Assembly (NCBI GenBank): GCA_934725985.1
Contig: CAKVCX010000001.1
Coordinates: 186,001-250,000, forward strand
Direction of reading: 5' to 3'
Source: an uncultured Bacilli bacterium
GTDB taxonomy: Bacteria; Bacillota_I; Bacilli_A; RFN20; CAG-826
Length of the DNA stretch: 64,000 bases
The notes beneath the pieces are model-generated. The model did no database searches. It was not told the origin of the DNA and worked only from the letters and a program-made list of their open reading frames with translations. A program made the position numbers and the translations under genes. Each line of letters opens with the position of its first letter. Position 1 is the first letter of the stretch. Below are positions 18,838 through 28,293 of this stretch, piece after piece.

Positions 18838-19880
18838 AATTCTTCCTTGATATTCTCTTCAATTATAGAAGAAGTCTTGGAGTAATTAAACTTCTTAAAT
18901 AAAGCCTCGTCGGCATGAAAATCAATTCTTTTTAAATCCTTTATTTGATTAGTTAGAGAAACTGCATCGCCATCTTTAAAGAAATGAACTCCTTTTACCC
19001 CGTCATAAAGTTCTTTAAAAACGGGAATATCAGAAATAATTACTTCCGTATTAAAAAACAAGGCTTCTAATGGAGGCATGCCAAAGCCTTCATATCTAGA
19101 AGGAAGAATCAAGCAAGCTGAGCTAGATATTTCTTTGGCTACCTCTTCATCTTCTAAGTTTCCTAAAAAGACTACCCTGTCATTAGAAGAAAGAATATCT
19201 AAGCTCGATGAGGAAACTCTTAGGCTTGACTTGTCCCCTGCTATATAGAGTTTATAATTGTTGGGCAATTTTAAAAATGCAGAAGCTAAGATATCTAATC
19301 CTTTATGGGGCTTTAAATTGCCTACATAAAGCAGTTTATTAAAATCCTTGCTCCCCTTTATCGTTTCTTTTAATTCATAAAATTCCTTTTTTATCCCATT
19401 AGGAACAACTACCAATTTGTTTTTATACTTTGGGAAATAAAAGCAAATCCTAGATAAAGAAAAGGAAGAAACGGTAAATACCTTTCTTGATTTTTTTAAT
19501 GATCTTTTAATTAAAAACTTCTTAATATTCCTATCTAAAAAAGAACTAGAAAGGGATTTTATATCCAATTGGGCAACATCGTGTATGCAAGAAAAAATGG
19601 GAACATTAATAAAAAAGGGGACTATATAAAAAGGGGTAAAAAATGCATCCGCGTTTTTATTAACTTCTTTAGCAAAAGAAGGCTTTAATAAGGAATGACT
19701 AGAAAAAGGGGAGGATTCATCATAAACAGGATTAAATTTTATATTTAATTTATCCAAGCGTTCCTTCTTGCCTATTAAAAAAAGGTTAAATTTTGTTGTA
19801 TCTATATTTTCTAAAACCCCTTTTAAAAAAGAACCAATACCCGATAAGCCTAAATATCTAGCATCTACATATAATTTCAT
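18834..19880 (-). CDS. Glycosyltransferase family 4
   Basis: A 348-residue GT-B fold enzyme. The C-terminal half carries LYVGNLKPHKGLDIL and the nucleotide-sugar motif SRYEGFGMPPLEALF (E-x7-E). The N-terminal half (YLGLSGIGSFLKGVLENI) resembles mannosyltransferases of WbdA/MtfB type. With ManC in the same unit, GDP-mannose is a possible donor, but this is inference. It lies 1 base after the upstream GT4 gene. Confidence 0.88.
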   Translation of the reverse strand: MKLYVDARYLGLSGIGSFLKGVLENIDTTKFNLFLIGKKERLDKLNIKFNPVYDESSPFSSHSLLKPSFAKEVNKNADAFFTPFYIVPFFINVPIFSCIHDVAQLDIKSLSSSFLDRNIKKFLIKRSLKKSRKVFTVSSFSLSRICFYFPKYKNKLVVVPNGIKKEFYELKETIKGSKDFNKLLYVGNLKPHKGLDILASAFLKLPNNYKLYIAGDKSSLRVSSSSLDILSSNDRVVFLGNLEDEEVAKEISSSACLILPSRYEGFGMPPLEALFFNTEVIISDIPVFKELYDGVKGVHFFKDGDAVSLTNQIKDLKRIDFHADEALFKKFNYSKTSSIIEENIKEEL

Positions 19881-19881
19881 A

Positions 19882-21018
19882 TCAATTTAAAAAGGCAAAA
19901 GCATCAAGTATTTTTTTCTCAAATGTCTCTTTTTGAAAATAATCCAAAGCGCGTTGCCTAGCTCCTTTGCTTAAACGTTGATATAAATCCATATCATGCA
20001 TCAATAGATTCAAATTATCCGCGTACTCTTTTGAATCTAAAATCGCACTTTCTAATCCAGATACATTGTTTAATGAGACAAAATTAACACCCGACCCCTT
20101 TATTTTAAAAGTAACGGCAGGCTTTCCAAAATATAAGGCTTCGGCTAAAGAAATCCCGAAAGCTTCATTTCTAGAAATGGAAGGGAAAGCAAAAATATCA
20201 CAAGCATTTAAATATGAATTTATTTGATCATCGCTTAAAACACCTATGAATTTAATATTTTTATAATCCTTAGCTTGCTGCTTTAATTGGTTTGTTAATT
20301 TGCCTTTGCCTGCAATTAAAATAACGCATTCTTCTTGGTTTAAATGCTTATCGGCATCAATTAAATAAGTTAAGCCCTTATATTTAACGTGCCTTCCATA
20401 AAAGAAAATTATCTTCTTGTTTTCAAATTGCTTTTTTATTTTTTCGCTTTCTTCAATTTGCTTAGGGGTAAGAGTAGTCCTAAAATCACCTACTCTAAGA
20501 GGGATAATGTCAATCTTTCCTTTATAATTAGGCAAAAAAGAAGTGTCTTTTAAATAATTTGGAGAAGTGGCAACGACTAAATCGGCTCTCTTTAAAAGTT
20601 TTTTGGTTTGGGGCACGAATAAAGATCTTAATATCTTTTGCTTAACTATATCCATATGCCAAAACAAAAGGAATTTGCCTTTGAATTTATACTTTCTCAA
20701 ACATTTAAGCAAGAAGGCGGCACTATAAGGATTAGGATAATCAAAATGAATGATATCGGGTTTGAAGGTTTTAAAAATATTATCAAGCAATTTGCCGTAA
20801 TCTTTTGATAATGGCTGACTAGCAACCACTTTAAAAACACTGGCCCTTATAACCTTTATGCCGTCAACTTCTTCCTCAACGGTTTCGTTTTTATCATTAA
20901 ACGCCAAGACCATTTGTTCATACTTCCCATTAAGGGCTTCGCAAACATCATGGCAAACCGTTTCTATCCCTCCAATATAAGGAGGGTATCTTTTTGTTAC
21001 ATGCAATACTTTAATCAT
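19882..21018 (-). CDS. Glycosyltransferase family 4
   Basis: A 378-residue GT-B enzyme. The N-terminus VTKRYPPYIGGIETVCHDV is typical of PimB/WbaZ-like GT4 transferases. The C-terminal domain has IFFYGRHVKYKGLTYL and FPSISRNEAFGISLAEAL. Family members use GDP-mannose or UDP-sugars to extend a lipid-linked oligosaccharide in the cytoplasm. The start overlaps the end of manC by 8 bases. Confidence 0.88.
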   Translation of the reverse strand: MIKVLHVTKRYPPYIGGIETVCHDVCEALNGKYEQMVLAFNDKNETVEEEVDGIKVIRASVFKVVASQPLSKDYGKLLDNIFKTFKPDIIHFDYPNPYSAAFLLKCLRKYKFKGKFLLFWHMDIVKQKILRSLFVPQTKKLLKRADLVVATSPNYLKDTSFLPNYKGKIDIIPLRVGDFRTTLTPKQIEESEKIKKQFENKKIIFFYGRHVKYKGLTYLIDADKHLNQEECVILIAGKGKLTNQLKQQAKDYKNIKFIGVLSDDQINSYLNACDIFAFPSISRNEAFGISLAEALYFGKPAVTFKIKGSGVNFVSLNNVSGLESAILDSKEYADNLNLLMHDMDLYQRLSKGARQRALDYFQKETFEKKILDAFAFLN

Positions 21019-22081
21019 CTTCTTTATCGTGGGTTTTTTCTATTAATGTTTTCAAATCTTGGACTCTATCTTTTTTACAAATCAAAGTCTTGTTTTTAGA
21101 AACGACAACGACCATATTATCAACTCCAAGCAAGCAAATTTCATCATGGGGGTCTTCTGAAATCAAAATATTATTATGGGAATCAATTTTGAAAAATTTA
21201 TTCTTAACACAAATATTGCCATCGCTATCGGAGGGATAAAGCTCATCGAAAGCCGAATAAGAGCCAACATCATTCCAACCAAAAGAAGAAGGTATTACCA
21301 CTATATTATTTGCTTTTTCCATTATGGCATAGTCAATCGAAATTTTATCAAAAAGATCAAAAAGCTTGGAAACCTTAGAATGAAGCAAAAGCATACCTGG
21401 AGTCTTTTTAATTGAAGAAGATATCATTTCCATGACATCGAAATGACTCCTTGAATATTTTTTAAAAGCCTCTAGCAAAACAGAATACTTAAAAACAAGC
21501 ATGCCAGAATTCCATAGATATTCTTTTGACTCAAAATATTTTTTTGCAGTTTCTAGATCTGGTTTTTCCTTAAAGCCTAGGCTAATTGATGGGATATTTA
21601 ATTTATAATTTGGACAAAAAATGTAACCATAGGCCGTTTCTATTTTTGTAGGAATTAAACCTATCGTAACTATATTTCCTTTTAAAGCTTCGCTTTCAGC
21701 TATTTTTAAAGTAGAAGCAAACGCGTTCTCATCTTTTATGATATGGTCAGAATCAACAACCGCTATGGTAGAATCTTCAAAATATTTATTAATAAGCAAA
21801 CAACCGTATCCAATCGCGGCTGCCGTATCTTTTCTAGATGGTTCAATAATTATTCTATCAGGTTTTAATTCAGGCATGATATGCCTTAATTCCTTGACTT
21901 GTTTTTCATTAACAGAGACAAAAATCCGCTCGGAAGGCATAAGAAGAAGCAAACGTTCATATGCTTTCCTAACAAGTGGCTTATCATCAAATATAGATAG
22001 GAATTGTTTTGGGTGTTCCGCAGTTGAGAGTGGCCAGAATCTTTCCCCACTCCCACCTGCCATTATTAGTCCTGTTAGCAT
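21011..22081 (-). CDS. manC: Mannose-1-phosphate guanylyltransferase
   Basis: A 356-residue nucleotidyltransferase making GDP-mannose from mannose-1-phosphate and GTP. The pyrophosphorylase loop GGSGERFWPLS is at residues 9-19, with HPKQFLSI after it, WNSGMLVFK in the middle and FGWNDVGSY near residue 265. It is the short form without the C-terminal isomerase cupin. It leads the six-gene minus-strand polysaccharide unit, so GDP-mannose is the likely precursor. A promoter (TTGTTC, 17 bases, TATTAT) places the transcript start at or next to the ATG. Confidence 0.93.
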   Translation of the reverse strand: MLTGLIMAGGSGERFWPLSTAEHPKQFLSIFDDKPLVRKAYERLLLLMPSERIFVSVNEKQVKELRHIMPELKPDRIIIEPSRKDTAAAIGYGCLLINKYFEDSTIAVVDSDHIIKDENAFASTLKIAESEALKGNIVTIGLIPTKIETAYGYIFCPNYKLNIPSISLGFKEKPDLETAKKYFESKEYLWNSGMLVFKYSVLLEAFKKYSRSHFDVMEMISSSIKKTPGMLLLHSKVSKLFDLFDKISIDYAIMEKANNIVVIPSSFGWNDVGSYSAFDELYPSDSDGNICVKNKFFKIDSHNNILISEDPHDEICLLGVDNMVVVVSKNKTLICKKDRVQDLKTLIEKTHDKEDD

Positions 22082-22088
22082 GGTTTAT

Positions 22089-22117
22089 ATAATACATTTT
22101 AAAGCGATAAAGAACAA
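22089..22117 (-). promoter_or_regulatory. Promoter of the polysaccharide operon, leaderless arrangement
   Basis: On the minus strand, TTGTTC (22112-22117) is followed by a 17-base spacer and TATTAT (22089-22094). Only 7 bases separate the -10 box from the manC ATG, so the transcript should begin at or near the A of the start codon. Confidence 0.6.
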
Positions 22118-22202
22118 GAAAAGCGAAGATATATAGCCTTATTATCTAGAAAACTTAGACTAAACTTATCAAAAGAAAACTAGACACTCTTTTAAGCTAA
22201 AT

Positions 22203-22231
22203 TTGCAATATAACCATCAAGCAAGGATAAT
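22203..22231 (+). promoter_or_regulatory. Promoter of the GT80/GT52-like lipoprotein gene
   Basis: TTGCAA (22203-22208), 17-base spacer, GATAAT (22226-22231). It gives a leader of about 30 bases that contains the AAAGAGG ribosome binding site. Confidence 0.6.
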
Positions 22232-22267
22232 ATCAACTAGTTTTAAGTAAAAAGAAAGAGGCTAAAT

Positions 22268-24367
22268 ATGAGAAAAAAACTAATTCGCTTATCAATTTTA
22301 TCTATTGCTTTAACCACTTTATTTAGTTGTTCTAGCAATAATGAAAATATTTCTTTTCTTTCTGGATTAGGAGACCCAAGTTCTTCAATTGGAATCAATG
22401 GAGACACTTATTTAGATAAGGAATCTTTTGATTTATACAAGAAGGAAAACGATTCTTGGATAAAAGTTGGAAACATAAAAGGAACGGATCCAAATAAAGT
22501 TGAAACTAGCCTCTCCGCCTATGAGTTATATTGCAAATATCACAAAGCTTATAAAGGAAGTGAAGAAGAATGGAAAAGCGCTTTATCTTCTGGAGAATTA
22601 GAAGCTTCTTATAATAAAAAATATAATATTATCTTTACCTTGGCCACCATCCCACCAGTTTTAAGCGCCCTCGATTCAATTAGAAATGGCAATGAAACTT
22701 ATGCCTTTATTGAAAGAGGAAAAACATATAACGGCATTGATCAAATTAATAATTGGCATAACATTGGGTTTAATACCAATAGTAACAATTCCAGCGGTTT
22801 TACTGTTGAAAACTACAACTTAGTAAAGTCGACCATTCAAGAATTAAACGTTTATGGCAATGAGCATTTTTCAATTTATGTTCAAGACGGGACGGCTTTA
22901 TATGGAGCTAGCCTAGCTAGCAATACGCAATTAAATAACAACCAATTCGACATCATCATGGTTGAAGATGGAGTCGGTGCTTATAATTCATTTAAAAATG
23001 ATGTTATAGGGAAAAGGATTTGCAATGCTTCTAAAGATGAAATTTACCAAAATTATGTAGACCAAGTTAACTCGGTTTCTAAAGAAGTTAAAGCCGTTTT
23101 CTCTACTAAGGATAGCGAATTCAATAGCTACTATAATATAGAAAAAGCTTTTTATTTAGCCGCCTTAGATAATTTTACTTATTGGTTCCAAGATAAATCC
23201 CAAATAGAAGATATTTTAAATAAAACCGTAATAGATGGATCCCCTACCAAACTATTTGATGTCATGGGCATAGATAAAGGACATCAAGAAGAAGTAAAAA
23301 ATTATAAAGCCAACCTTAAATTCGAAAGCATATCTAATGGGGTAGCCACATTAGAAGAAAGCAAAAAAGAAAATTATCTGCGTTTAATGTATGGTTCTTA
23401 TTATGAAGACACCTATAAAGCCTTAACTAGAACTACCTTAATTGACTCCACGCCTGTAGCATCTCACAAATTAGTCTATATAGGCACTAGATTTATGTCT
23501 TTCCCAACTTTTGCTAGCGATCCTAATTATGGAATCGGAGGAGTATCTAACGTTTCCGAAATTCCTTCTTCATATTCATCTTTAAATAGCAAATACAAAA
23601 CTCCTTTATTATTTGAAAGCGAAAACGATTATAGTCTTTTCATAAATGCAGTCGAAAACGAAAAAAATTATGAAAAAGCCCCATCTAAAGAAGAGAAAGA
23701 TTTGGTAAAAGTTGCCTCCTTTAATCAATATATTAACTATATGTTTGCCTTAAAATACGCGAAAAAGATGTATGGAGATGATTATGATTTGATAATCAAA
23801 GGCCACCCTTCGGAAGTAATGGGTTCACATTCTAACTGGTCTAGGCATTATGAAGTAACTACTTCTAATCAAAATAAATTCAATTACGACAAATTAATCG
23901 ACCAGTTGATGATTAATTTCCATTCAATTGATTCAAGTGGAAAATTCATTGGAAGTGTTCCTTATGGTACAGCTGCTGAGAATCTAGCCTATTTAGGCGC
24001 GGATATATCAATCTGTGGTTTACCTTCTTCTACTTATACTGGTTATGACACCTCCGTCCCCGTTATTTATGTTATGAGTCAGACAAACGGAAATATTTCT
24101 AGCGATGGAAATCTAGCCACTAGATATGAAAATGGTTCCTTAGACTATGATTCTATTAAAGGAGAAAAAACATTAACCTCTTTTATAAATATAGGTAACT
24201 TATATAAAAACTTATCCTCTTATTATGAAAAGATGAAAGAAGCAAGTTTAGCAATTGAATATAAGAATCTATTCTCAAATTGGCTAATAGAAACATTTAA
24301 TGAAGTTAATGCAAGCAACGTTTCCTCTTACACAATAGACGAACAAGGATTCCTTATCGCCAAATAG
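22268..24367 (+). CDS. Surface lipoprotein with sialyltransferase-like (GT80/GT52) motifs
   Basis: A 699-residue protein with lipobox LFSC (Cys21). Residues about 44-72 form the short GDTYLD...YKKEN...WIKVGNIKG element seen near the N-terminus of secreted Gram-positive proteins. The rest has the motif order of bacterial GT-B sialyltransferases: MVEDGVGAYNSF (near residue 231, compare the DDGS..Y motif), KGHP at 511-514 and GLPSSTYTG at 584-592 (compare G..SSLY). These are family motifs recalled from GT80 and GT52. Such enzymes act in the cytoplasm, so a lipidated, extracytoplasmic version would be unusual. It lies beside the capsule cluster and the flippase. An alternative is a non-catalytic binding protein. 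Confidence 0.5.
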   Translation: MRKKLIRLSILSIALTTLFSCSSNNENISFLSGLGDPSSSIGINGDTYLDKESFDLYKKENDSWIKVGNIKGTDPNKVETSLSAYELYCKYHKAYKGSEEEWKSALSSGELEASYNKKYNIIFTLATIPPVLSALDSIRNGNETYAFIERGKTYNGIDQINNWHNIGFNTNSNNSSGFTVENYNLVKSTIQELNVYGNEHFSIYVQDGTALYGASLASNTQLNNNQFDIIMVEDGVGAYNSFKNDVIGKRICNASKDEIYQNYVDQVNSVSKEVKAVFSTKDSEFNSYYNIEKAFYLAALDNFTYWFQDKSQIEDILNKTVIDGSPTKLFDVMGIDKGHQEEVKNYKANLKFESISNGVATLEESKKENYLRLMYGSYYEDTYKALTRTTLIDSTPVASHKLVYIGTRFMSFPTFASDPNYGIGGVSNVSEIPSSYSSLNSKYKTPLLFESENDYSLFINAVENEKNYEKAPSKEEKDLVKVASFNQYINYMFALKYAKKMYGDDYDLIIKGHPSEVMGSHSNWSRHYEVTTSNQNKFNYDKLIDQLMINFHSIDSSGKFIGSVPYGTAAENLAYLGADISICGLPSSTYTGYDTSVPVIYVMSQTNGNISSDGNLATRYENGSLDYDSIKGEKTLTSFINIGNLYKNLSSYYEKMKEASLAIEYKNLFSNWLIETFNEVNASNVSSYTIDEQGFLIAK

Positions 24368-24387
24368 AGTCACCCTTATCCTTGTTT

Positions 24388-24416
24388 TTGCAAAAGGGGC
24401 ATTAAGGTAGTATAGT
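24388..24416 (+). promoter_or_regulatory. Promoter of the flippase gene, very short leader
   Basis: TTGCAA (24388-24393), 17-base spacer, TATAGT (24411-24416). The ATG is 11 bases after the -10 box, leaving a leader of about 4-5 bases without a ribosome binding site. Confidence 0.65.
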
Positions 24417-24427
24417 TTCATCTATTT

Positions 24428-25975
24428 ATGGGAAAAGTTTTGAAAGGTAAAAGCGCGAAAAAAAATTATATCTATAACTTGCTTTACCAAGTTTTCCTAT
24501 TTATTGTCCCTTTAGCTACTACCCCATATATATCAAGGGTTATTGGGCCAAGTGGAATTGGACAATATTCGTTTTCCTATTCCATAACTTCTTACTTTGT
24601 CCTTTTTGCCTCTTTAGGATTTGGCTATTATGCCCAAAGAGAAATTGCAAGGCATAGCCAAGATAGACACGCACAAAGCGTTATCTTCTTTGAAATAATG
24701 ATTTGCAAACTCATTTCAACCCTTTTGTCAATGGGAATAAATCTTATATTGATATATACAAACGTCTATAACGAATACACGTTATTGATGAAATTGCTAT
24801 TGATTAATATTGCCTCTACTTTCTTTGACATTACTTTCTTTTTTCAAGGAAGGGAGGAATTTGGCCTAATCGCCATAATAAACGTTCTATCAAAGACTAT
24901 AGGAATTGCCTGTATATTCATATTCGTAAAAAACGAAGATGATTTATGGCTATACACATTTTTCCAATCCTTTGTCTTAATATTTTCTAGTTTATTATTA
25001 TGGGCTTTCCTAATAAAAAGAATAGAACGCGTCAAATTAAGCGAATTGCATTTCACTCGCCATATAGTTCCTACTTTATGTTTATTTATTCCTACAATAG
25101 CCACTTCAGTCTATACGATGTTAGATAAAACGTTAATCGGATTAATGATCGAAGGAAATACTACTATTGCTGAAACCGCGCCAGATGGAACAATAACAAC
25201 AATAATAAAAAAGACTTCCGATATAGAAAATGGATATTATGAGCAATCAGAAAAAGTAGTAAAGATGGCCATGGCAATTATTACTTCATTAGGAACGGTT
25301 ATGATTCCTAGAAATTCTAAAGAAGTCGCACAAGGCCATGAAGAAAAACTGATTGAGAACATATATAAGGCCTTACGTTTCACCTTTTTGCTAGGCATGC
25401 CTTTAACATTGGGCTTAATTGCAACCGCGAATAGTTTCAGTCCTTGGTTTTTTGGAACTGGATTTGAAAAAGTCCCATACTTAATCATGATTTTTAGCCC
25501 CATCGTTTTAATAATAGGCTTGAGCAATGTTTTAGGGTTGCAATATTTAATCCCAAAGAAAAACGATGGCAAATTTACCATAGCCATTACCTCAGGGGCC
25601 ATTATTAACCTGTGCCTAAACTTAATCTTAATAAGATTTTATAAATCCTATGGGGCCGCTATAGCATCAGTAATCGCTGAAGCTTCCGTCACGGCTATCA
25701 TGTTTATTTTTGTAAGAAAAGAAATATCGTTTCTAAAAATGCTTAAGCAATGCTACAAATATATCATTTCAGGGTTAATAATGTTTGGAGTTGTTTTTCT
25801 TACTCAATATTTCTTAAAGCTAGATGCCAACCCCTTATTTACCATGATCTTGGTTTTAGAAGGGGCGTGTACGTATTTCCTGCTTTTATTTATATTAAGG
25901 GATTCTGCTTTTATTGATGGAAGCAAGAAAATAATTGGCAAATTAATTCCACATATAAAGAAAAAAGATAAATAA
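24428..25975 (+). CDS. Polysaccharide flippase (Wzx/RfbX type, MOP superfamily)
   Basis: A 515-residue protein with about 12-14 transmembrane segments. The start KKNYIYNLLYQVFLFIVPLATTPYISRVIGPSGIGQYSF is the classical Wzx/oligosaccharide flippase N-terminus (seen across residues 11-50). It moves undecaprenyl-linked repeat units across the membrane and would work with the EpsG-like polymerase on the other strand. A loop near residues 245-275 carries an acidic insertion. It ends 68 bases from the convergent GH127 gene. Confidence 0.92.
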   Translation: MGKVLKGKSAKKNYIYNLLYQVFLFIVPLATTPYISRVIGPSGIGQYSFSYSITSYFVLFASLGFGYYAQREIARHSQDRHAQSVIFFEIMICKLISTLLSMGINLILIYTNVYNEYTLLMKLLLINIASTFFDITFFFQGREEFGLIAIINVLSKTIGIACIFIFVKNEDDLWLYTFFQSFVLIFSSLLLWAFLIKRIERVKLSELHFTRHIVPTLCLFIPTIATSVYTMLDKTLIGLMIEGNTTIAETAPDGTITTIIKKTSDIENGYYEQSEKVVKMAMAIITSLGTVMIPRNSKEVAQGHEEKLIENIYKALRFTFLLGMPLTLGLIATANSFSPWFFGTGFEKVPYLIMIFSPIVLIIGLSNVLGLQYLIPKKNDGKFTIAITSGAIINLCLNLILIRFYKSYGAAIASVIAEASVTAIMFIFVRKEISFLKMLKQCYKYIISGLIMFGVVFLTQYFLKLDANPLFTMILVLEGACTYFLLLFILRDSAFIDGSKKIIGKLIPHIKKKDK

Positions 25976-26042
25976 ACAAACACATCCCAAGAAGATAAAA
26001 AGGATTTTATTGAAAAAAGATTTTAAAATATGCGATTTACCA

Positions 26043-27833
26043 TTAATTAACTTCTCGATAATTTATCCAGACGTTAATGCGATTGTTTTTCTGATTATAA
26101 AATTTACCACAAGATTGATAATCGCTTAAAAGAAGCTTCTCCTTGTTAGGTAAATTCAAAACAATTCTTACCAATTCTCCCTTTTCGGGCTTAACAAATT
26201 CATAGTCAAAACTAGAAGGCAAAACAATAGGAGAAGTTAAATCCCTAAGCGATTTATTTTCATCTTCTGCCAAAGTTAAATTCCCGTATGTAAATGCGAC
26301 TTTGTTATTTAAATAATGCACTTTTAATTGGATAGAGAAAAATATATTAACATCTTCTCCTTGTTTTAATTCAATATAAGCGTATCCATCTTTAAAAGAA
26401 ACGATTTCATCATTAATTTTTAACAAAGAAGAATTAAATGGTTCTTTAACGTAAATATTAACCTTTGAGCCAACCCTTCCTTCTAAACTAATCTTGCACG
26501 AAGAAGAAGGATAATTACTGCTCATCTTAATAAAAGCCGAATCGCCATTTGTATCGATTGTTTTAATGGTTCCGTTAAAGAAAGAAGAAATGATTAGGCC
26601 TTCTTTTGAAGAAAGAGCGCTCATCAAAGGCAACAAGGCTACTCCAGCCGCCCCAATGGCAACGCAGCACCCATAGCATCCACCGCTATTAAACTCCAAA
26701 TAACCCCCAATGCCCTTTCCGCGACATTTATCATATAAAGGACTATAGCTATCAAAAGTCATTCCTTTAACAAATTTTTTTGTAAATAAGTTATATTGGT
26801 CTTCATGATTTTCATTAAGGCTACCATAAACATCGTTTAGGCAAGATTGTTCGATTCTATCTAAATATTTTTTATCACCGGTTAGAAAAAACAGTCTGGC
26901 TGAGATTCTCATCCAAGTAACGGCAACGCAAGTTTCTTGCATTATTTGTTCTGAATATTCGCTTTGCTTAAGGCTAGAATTATCGAAGAGTTCATGGGTA
27001 CAGCCTGAGCAACCAATAAGAGTCAAATCGGTAGAAGCAACATTTTCCACGAAATTAGAAACAGCTTTAAAATACTTTTCTTCCCTACTTATTTCATAAA
27101 AAGCCAAGAGTCCTTCAAAAAAGGACATGATTTCATAAGCTTTGGTAACAGGATATTCATACGGATACAGTTTGTTATTTAACGCAAGTTCAATTAAGTT
27201 GCAATCGGCACAGCCACCGGTAGAAATAATATATTTAGCAAAATCAAAATACCGCGGATTACGAGTTAATTTATATAGAGCTAAAGTCGGTTCTAGAATG
27301 GTACAAGAATTGACGCAACCCCACCATGAGGAAGTGGTTGTTATTTCCTTTTTTCCTTCTTTTTTAGGCCCAATATGGGCAATTATGTAATCTAAATGCC
27401 TGCTTAAAGAAGATATGATTTCCTTTCTAAAGCCTTCGTCTTTGCAAATATCATAATAATGGAGAAGACCAGTCAAAACGTATTTTCTTCCCCACATATC
27501 CCAACCAGTAAATTCCATATCGACAGGATAAGAAGATATCCTTCCGTTTTCTTCTTGAGCAGACAATAAGTCTTTGCAGGCGTCAGTCAAAATATTATAA
27601 AGTTCTTCGTCTTGACTATATTTATAGCATAAAGAAGCACCTCTCATCTCTTTACCAAAAAACTCACACCTCCAAAAAGAATCGGAATCTTCTTTCGTTT
27701 TAAAAGGTTCAACAAATTTTGCCCACATTTTTATATCTTTGAGTTGGTCATTGATGACAAATCTTAGTTTATCGTCTAATAGACCATTAATTTTTAGACT
27801 ACCATCTTTTAAAAATTTAATATCGCTAAACAT
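26043..27833 (-). CDS. GH127-like glycosidase (DUF1680, beta-L-arabinofuranosidase family)
   Basis: A 596-residue protein without a signal peptide, hence cytoplasmic. It has an (alpha/alpha)6 toroid followed by a beta sandwich. The four zinc ligands known from the family enzyme HypBA1 have clear counterparts: Glu300 and Cys302 (QETCVAV) and the CysCys pair 389-390 (GGCYGCC). Glu281 in HELF is a candidate acid/base. The family removes terminal beta-L-arabinofuranose or related sugars. Extra cysteines (GCADC near 207, GCSGC near 274) are not standard. A TATAAT sits 8 bases before the ATG. It is divergent from the secreted-protein/importer locus and probably acts on its imported product. Confidence 0.82.
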   Translation of the reverse strand: MFSDIKFLKDGSLKINGLLDDKLRFVINDQLKDIKMWAKFVEPFKTKEDSDSFWRCEFFGKEMRGASLCYKYSQDEELYNILTDACKDLLSAQEENGRISSYPVDMEFTGWDMWGRKYVLTGLLHYYDICKDEGFRKEIISSLSRHLDYIIAHIGPKKEGKKEITTTSSWWGCVNSCTILEPTLALYKLTRNPRYFDFAKYIISTGGCADCNLIELALNNKLYPYEYPVTKAYEIMSFFEGLLAFYEISREEKYFKAVSNFVENVASTDLTLIGCSGCTHELFDNSSLKQSEYSEQIMQETCVAVTWMRISARLFFLTGDKKYLDRIEQSCLNDVYGSLNENHEDQYNLFTKKFVKGMTFDSYSPLYDKCRGKGIGGYLEFNSGGCYGCCVAIGAAGVALLPLMSALSSKEGLIISSFFNGTIKTIDTNGDSAFIKMSSNYPSSSCKISLEGRVGSKVNIYVKEPFNSSLLKINDEIVSFKDGYAYIELKQGEDVNIFFSIQLKVHYLNNKVAFTYGNLTLAEDENKSLRDLTSPIVLPSSFDYEFVKPEKGELVRIVLNLPNKEKLLLSDYQSCGKFYNQKNNRINVWINYREVN

Positions 27834-27841
27834 ATTGTTTA

Positions 27842-27847
27842 ATTATA
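27842..27847 (-). promoter_or_regulatory. -10 box of the GH127 gene, leaderless arrangement
   Basis: TATAAT on the minus strand, preceded by TAGG as in the recN promoter, ends 8 bases before the ATG at 27833. No ribosome binding site fits. Confidence 0.6.
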
Positions 27848-27870
27848 CCTAAATAGTTTCTTAAAACTAG

Positions 27871-28191
27871 ATTTAACATTTTTATTAATTCATAAATAAA
27901 AACGAAGCTAATCATAGCTTTCATAGCCAATAAGCATAAATTAGGAAATCTAAGTTAAATCATGTTTTTATTACTAACGTTAATTCGGTGATGAATAGGC
28001 ATTTATCCAATAATCGCTTATAAAATTCAATCATTGGCTAATCTAGTTAAACCTACTTATTTTGCTTAGCTAAAATAATTGATTACTCCAAGTCGTCCTG
28101 CTCGGAAGCCTTTTAAATGATTTTTTGAAAGTATTAATTAAAAATTCTCTTTCTCACCAAAAAAAGAAGAGAAAAGGTCAAAAATCGCAAG
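27871..28191. other. Divergent intergenic region without a recognised gene
   Basis: About 320 AT-rich bases between the GH127 gene and the operator at 28192. I saw no open frame with a start signal, no RNA gene and no terminator. It presumably holds the upstream parts of the divergent promoters. Confidence 0.4.
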
Positions 28192-28205
28192 TGTAAGCGT
28201 TTACA
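28192..28205. promoter_or_regulatory. LacI/CcpA-type operator (cre-like palindrome)
   Basis: TGTAAGCGTTTACA matches the cre consensus TGNAARCGNWWWCA at every position. Its right end overlaps TACAAT (28202-28207), a possible -10 box, so binding would block transcription of the secreted-protein gene at 28294. Either CcpA or a sugar-specific LacI-family repressor could bind; no such regulator gene is in the window. Confidence 0.75.
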
Positions 28206-28220
28206 ATGAAAATAACAAAA

Positions 28221-28235
28221 GCAGTTTTAAACTGC
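28221..28235. promoter_or_regulatory. Perfect 15-base palindrome, possible second operator
   Basis: GCAGTTT-T-AAACTGC is a perfect inverted repeat in the leader between the cre-like site and the gene at 28294. It could be a protein binding site or a short RNA hairpin. It has no T-run, so it is not a terminator. Confidence 0.45.
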
Positions 28236-28293
28236 ATAAAAAAGTTTGCTCATTCGTAAGAAAGAAGAGCAGGCAAAAAAAGAAAGGAAAAAC

